Assembly (NCBI RefSeq): GCF_004135735.1
Contig: NZ_CP012670.1
Coordinates: 6,154,501 to 6,218,500, forward strand
Length of the DNA: 64,000 nt
Source: Sorangium cellulosum
GTDB taxonomy: Bacteria; Myxococcota_A; Polyangia; Polyangiales; Polyangiaceae
Reading direction: 5' to 3'
A program made the position numbers and the translations under genes. The first letter of the stretch is position 1. Each line of letters begins with the position of its first letter. A model generated the notes under the pieces. The model worked only from the letters and a program-made list of their open reading frames with translations, was not told where the DNA came from and made no database searches. Positions 60,804-64,000 of this stretch are shown piece after piece.

Positions 60804-60824
60804 GCGCTCCGGTCACCGGAGCGC
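60804..60824 (-). other. Hairpin enclosing the stop codon of the sugar-binding protein gene
   Basis: GCGCTCCGG at 60804-60812 and CCGGAGCGC at 60816-60824 are exact complements; the three bases between (60813-60815) are the TGA stop codon on the minus strand. The nine-pair stem sits exactly at the 3' end of the first cistron. Similar hairpins after malE-type genes are known to protect the upstream mRNA, giving more binding protein than permease. Confidence 0.7.
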
Positions 60825-62213
60825 GCGCGTGAGGCGCTGCTCCACCTGACCGAGCACCTGCTTCGGCTCTTTACCCTGGAGGACCTGGCTCGCTCCCTGA
60901 AAAAAAGCGATCGACGCCTCGTTGTAGCGGGCGCCGGTGCGGTTCGAGGGGCGCGCGACCAGGGCGATGTCCTTCGCGCTCGCGAGGAAAGGCATCGACT
61001 TCACCACCTCCGGATCCTGCTGCACCGACCGGATCGTCGGGATGAAGGAGCCCGCCGTCGCGCGGAACTTCTGCCCCTCCGGGCTCGTCAGGTAACGGAC
61101 GAGCTCGATCGCCGCGTCCTTCTGCGGCGAGAACTTCGAGACGGCGAGCTGCCAGCCGCCGATGGTGCCGGCGCTCTTCTGTCCGGGCTCGTGCGGCAGC
61201 GGGGCCGCCGCGAGCTTGCCCTTGATCGGCGACTTGTCGGCGTTCCCCGCGGCGTAGGCGTAAGGCCAGTTGCGCATGAACGCGGCGTTCCCGCCCTGGA
61301 ACGTGTTCCGGGCGTCCTCCTCCTCGTAGCTCGTCACGCCCGCGGGGGAGATCGAGCCGATCCAGCCCCTGGCGCGCGCGAGCGCCTTCTGCGCGCCCGG
61401 GTTGTTCACCGTGATCTTGCCGTCCTCGATGATCGCGCCGCCGCCGTGCGACGCGATCCACTCCAGCGCATTGCAGGTGAGCCCCTCGTACGCCTTGCCC
61501 TGCCAGACGAAGCCGATGAAGTTCGGGTTCGCCGCCCGCTCCCCGTCCTGGATCTTCTTCGCCATCTGCTCGAGCTCGTCCCACGTCTCCGGCGGCTTCG
61601 AGTAGCCGTATTTCTGCAGGAGGTCGGTGCGGTAATAGAGCAGGCCGAAGTCGGTGAACCACGGCATCGCCACGAGCTTGCCGTCGATCGTGTTGTTCTG
61701 AACGATGCTCTCGACATGCTGCTTTGCCGCCTCGCCGAGCTTCTCGCTCAGGTCGACGAGGTTCTGCGCGAAGGCGCCTGGCCAGATGACGTCCAGCATC
61801 AGCACGTCGACGTCCCCGGACTGCGCCTGGAAGAGGCGCTGGTAGACGGAGTAGGTCTCGGTCGCGTCCTTCGGCCGGGGGATGATGGTCACCTCGATGC
61901 CGGTGTCCTTTTGGAATTGCTGGACCATCACCCTGTCGAGCTCGGCGCCGACGCCCACGGGCTCGCTGTAGTACTTGAGCTTGGCTCCCGCATATTTCTT
62001 CGCCTCGGCGGCGTTCGGCACCGCGGGGGGCTTCGCCTTGATCGCCGTCTCGCCCGGCGCCGCCGCGACCGTGGCCGTGGCCGTGGCGGCGCCGCGCGGG
62101 CGGCTCTCGCCGGCAGGCGGGCTCTTGTCTCCGCGGCAGGCGGAGAGGCCGGCGACCAGGAGGAGCAGCGCTGTGGCGCCCCATGCGCGGAGATCATGCT
62201 GCCTGACGTCCAT
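60813..62213 (-). CDS. ABC sugar transporter substrate-binding lipoprotein, MalE type
   Basis: The 466-residue protein has a lipoprotein signal with AGLSAC (Cys26), a Ala/Lys-rich spacer, then a class-I-type CUT1 solute-binding fold: VMVQQFQKDTGIEVTIIPRP, then YQRLFQAQSGDVDVLMLDV, then GKLVAMPWFTDFGLLYYRTDLLQKYG and FIGFVWQGKAYEGLTCNAL. It should bind an oligosaccharide outside the cell membrane and hand it to the two permeases downstream. It is the first gene of the operon, about 540 bases from its divergent neighbour. Confidence 0.92.
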   Translation of the reverse strand: MDVRQHDLRAWGATALLLLVAGLSACRGDKSPPAGESRPRGAATATATVAAAPGETAIKAKPPAVPNAAEAKKYAGAKLKYYSEPVGVGAELDRVMVQQFQKDTGIEVTIIPRPKDATETYSVYQRLFQAQSGDVDVLMLDVIWPGAFAQNLVDLSEKLGEAAKQHVESIVQNNTIDGKLVAMPWFTDFGLLYYRTDLLQKYGYSKPPETWDELEQMAKKIQDGERAANPNFIGFVWQGKAYEGLTCNALEWIASHGGGAIIEDGKITVNNPGAQKALARARGWIGSISPAGVTSYEEEDARNTFQGGNAAFMRNWPYAYAAGNADKSPIKGKLAAAPLPHEPGQKSAGTIGGWQLAVSKFSPQKDAAIELVRYLTSPEGQKFRATAGSFIPTIRSVQQDPEVVKSMPFLASAKDIALVARPSNRTGARYNEASIAFFQGASQVLQGKEPKQVLGQVEQRLTRALR

Positions 62214-62753
62214 CGCAGGATCCTTTCTGAGCTTTCATCTGAACGATTTCACGTACCGGGGCCCGCCCCCCTGCCCCTGGCGAGGCGCGCCGCTCACGAG
62301 CGCCGCGCAGGGCGAGCCTCCGGGCAGCATCGGCCAGATGGGCGCTCCGGGGCAAGCGATCGCGCCCGCCTGGCCACGATGGCTCCGCAAATGCGGGAGT
62401 CTCCTGATGCGACATGATGGCGCAGATCATGGCGAGCGCGGCGCCACGTGCGCGCGGCCAGGCCATGTGCACGCCGCAACGGGCGCGCGGCCAGGCCATG
62501 TGCACGCCGCCACGTGCGCGCCGGCACGTGCGCGCGAGGCCCTGACGCGCAGGGCCCTGAGCAGCGCTGGAGCCCGGAAAGCGCGGGGAGCTTTGCGCTT
62601 GCGGAGCCCTCCCGGAGAGACTAGAGCGCGATGCTGCGCGGCCGGCGCTCGCGATCCGGCGTGGAGCCGGGGGCGCTCGTCCTCCGTGCCTTGCTGGCTC
62701 CAGGTCGGTCCTGCCCGGGCAGGACGAGCCGAAACCGGCCTGCGCAGCGGTAC
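62214..62753. other. Divergent control region with repeats
   Basis: About 540 bases lie between the sugar-binding protein gene and the isochorismate synthase gene. No gene is supported. The 33-base tandem repeat listed next fills part of it. No clear lac- or mal-type operator was spotted. Confidence 0.5.
62450..62515. repeat. 33-base tandem repeat
   Basis: GCGCGCGGCCAGGCCATGTG begins at 62450 and 62483, giving two nearly identical 33-base units; a degenerate third copy starts at 62516. The units carry GGCCAGGCCATG and could be a binding or recombination site. Confidence 0.85.
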
Positions 62754-64000
62754 ATGGCCCCCCTGACGCTCTCCTCGTTCACCGATGCTCCCCGTGAGGC
62801 GGCGCGCCTCGTCGCCCGCACCGTCCGGCTCGACGCGGACACGCTCGCGACGATGCCGGGCGGGATCTCCGCGCTCGCCGGGGAGGACGCGCGCGTCTGG
62901 ATGCACCCGAGCGCGCAGCTCATCGCCCACGGCGTCGCCGCCCGCCTGGAGCTGCCGCACGGCATCGACGGCGGCGTCGCGTGGATCCAGGCGGCGCTCT
63001 CGTCGATCCAGGCCACCGACGCGGTGGGCCACCCGGGCTCTGGCCCGGTGGCGCTCGGCGCCCTGCCGTTCGACCGGACGGAGCCGGCCGCGCTCGTGGT
63101 GCCGGCCCAGCTCGTCGGCGTGACGCCCGACGGGGCGGCGTGGGTCACCACCATCGGCGAGGGGGCCGCCCCGGCGCCGCACCTCGATCCGGCCGAGCCC
63201 CGCCGGCGCTCGCCCGACAGCTTCACGCTGAAGTCGGCGCTCCCCCACGACGCGTGGTGCGAGCGCGTCGCGGCCGCGGTGGCCGAGATCGCGCGCGGCG
63301 ATCTGTCCAAGGTGGTGCTGGCGCGCGCGGTGGACGTCGAGGCGAACCGGCCGCTCGTCGTCGAGGAGATCCTGCGCCGCCTGACCGCGCTGTACCCCTC
63401 GTGCGCGATCTTCCACGTCGACGGCTTCCTGGGCGCGAGCCCGGAGCTCTTGCTCTCGCGCCGCGCGCGCGCCGTCGCCTCGCACCCGCTCGCCGGCACG
63501 TACGCGGTCTCCGCGGACGTGGACGCCGATCGGCGGTTCTCGGAGGTGCTCCGGCGGTCGGCCAAGGATCAGCGCGAGCACCGCTTCGTGGTGGAGGCCG
63601 TGGCCGCGGCGCTCGGGCCCGCGTGCGCGTCGCTCGACGTGCCGGACGAGCCGTCGATCGTGAGCCTCCGCAACGTGATGCACCTCGGCACGCCGATCCA
63701 CGGCCACCTCAAGGAGGGGGCTCCGGACGCGCTCACGCTCGCGGCGCGGCTGCACCCGACGCCCGCGGTGTGCGGCACGCCGCGCGACCTGGCGGAGGCC
63801 TGGCTGGGCGCGCACGAGGGGTTCCGGCGCGGGCTCTACGCCGGGCTCGTCGGCTGGGTCGACGCCCGCGGCGACGGCGACTGGTTCCTCGGCATCCGGA
63901 GCGCCACGGTGGACGGCGCGCGCGCGCGGATGGTCGCCGGCGTCGGGGTGGTCGCGGGCTCCAGCCCGGAGGCGGAGCTCGTGGAGACGCAGCTCAAGCT
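62754..64000 (+). CDS. menF: Isochorismate synthase (MenF/EntC type), C-terminus cut by the window
   Basis: From ATG 62754 the frame is open to the end, giving 415 codons. The chorismate-binding domain shows CERVAAAVAEIARGDLSKVVLARAV, then FLGASPELLLSRR, AVASHPLAGTYA, LHPTPAVCGTPRD, FRRGLYAGLVGWVD and VAGVGVVAGSSPEAELVETQ. The enzyme isomerises chorismate to isochorismate, the first step to menaquinone or to aryl siderophores such as those from dihydroxybenzoate. I cannot tell which pathway it serves because its downstream neighbours are not seen; MenF is used as the neutral name. Its length so far is consistent with an almost complete protein. Confidence 0.85.
   Translation, partial: MAPLTLSSFTDAPREAARLVARTVRLDADTLATMPGGISALAGEDARVWMHPSAQLIAHGVAARLELPHGIDGGVAWIQAALSSIQATDAVGHPGSGPVALGALPFDRTEPAALVVPAQLVGVTPDGAAWVTTIGEGAAPAPHLDPAEPRRRSPDSFTLKSALPHDAWCERVAAAVAEIARGDLSKVVLARAVDVEANRPLVVEEILRRLTALYPSCAIFHVDGFLGASPELLLSRRARAVASHPLAGTYAVSADVDADRRFSEVLRRSAKDQREHRFVVEAVAAALGPACASLDVPDEPSIVSLRNVMHLGTPIHGHLKEGAPDALTLAARLHPTPAVCGTPRDLAEAWLGAHEGFRRGLYAGLVGWVDARGDGDWFLGIRSATVDGARARMVAGVGVVAGSSPEAELVETQLK

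Noticed and set aside
58862..62213. Complete ABC importer
   Set aside because: No ATP-binding subunit lies in or next to the operon, so it must use an ATPase encoded elsewhere.

Overview
The window is about 64 kb of very GC-rich DNA from a large bacterial chromosome. The gene content points to a myxobacterium of the Sorangium/Polyangium type. It has several eukaryotic-style Ser/Thr protein kinases, one fused to a large AAA-type ATPase and a STAS domain. It also has FHA proteins, many lipoproteins with cysteine-rich or Pro/Ala-rich low-complexity regions, an AT-hook-like protein, numerous tandem repeats in gaps and in coding sequence, and a type VI secretion system (T6SS) of the kind found in that group. 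This assignment is inference from gene content and composition.

Layout. 1-1.1 kb: an MltD-like lytic transglycosylase cut by the window edge. 1.3-9.5 kb: a partial T6SS locus (TagH-like FHA protein, two Hcp tube proteins, TssE, TssF, TssG), interrupted by a PAP2-like protein and a lipoprotein. 9.6-12.3 kb: three secreted or lipoprotein genes of unknown function. 12.4-16.2 kb: a zinc-ribbon/FHA protein and Lon protease. 16.6-18.5 kb: a formylglycine-generating-enzyme-like protein and Fmt. 18.6-22.2 kb: a minus-strand deoxyribose-phosphate aldolase and aldehyde dehydrogenase set, in which the second, catalytically empty ALDH domain is a separate overlapping gene. 22.2-24.4 kb: a lipoprotein peroxiredoxin, an alpha/beta hydrolase and tRNA-Thr(CGU) with its promoter. 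24.7-27 kb: a Uma2 protein, then the wreck of a second T6SS spike locus (vgrG remnant, an intact DUF6484 gene, a frameshifted TIGR02270-like gene). 27.5-36.8 kb: an aldo/keto reductase, an orphan UPF0175 antitoxin-like gene, a Ser/Thr kinase, a sigma factor with a coupled small gene, an AT-hook-like protein, an Rpn/PD-(D/E)XK-like protein, a membrane protein and a quinone oxidoreductase.

37.1-44 kb holds a signalling pair: a 1719-residue kinase-ATPase-GAF-STAS protein divergent from a PAS-STAS protein. 44.1-46.5 kb: DUF362 and DUF1328 proteins and a proline-rich protein. 46.7-51.7 kb: a TamB-like envelope protein. 51.7-54.6 kb: a repeat lipoprotein and a von Willebrand factor A lipoprotein. 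55.2-58.2 kb: a three-gene operon of an exported protein, an ECF sigma factor and a single-span membrane protein that may be its regulator. 58.4-62.2 kb: a small zinc-finger protein and an ABC sugar importer (binding protein plus two permeases, no ATPase). 62.8 kb to the end: an isochorismate synthase cut by the window edge.

No insertion sequence, integrase, CRISPR array or prophage was recognised. The strongest leads are the kinase/STAS pair with its shared direct-repeat motif, the split ALDH16-like enzyme, the decayed VgrG module, and several large inverted repeats in gaps, notably at 18.46-18.59 kb, 4.75 kb and 46.57-46.68 kb.
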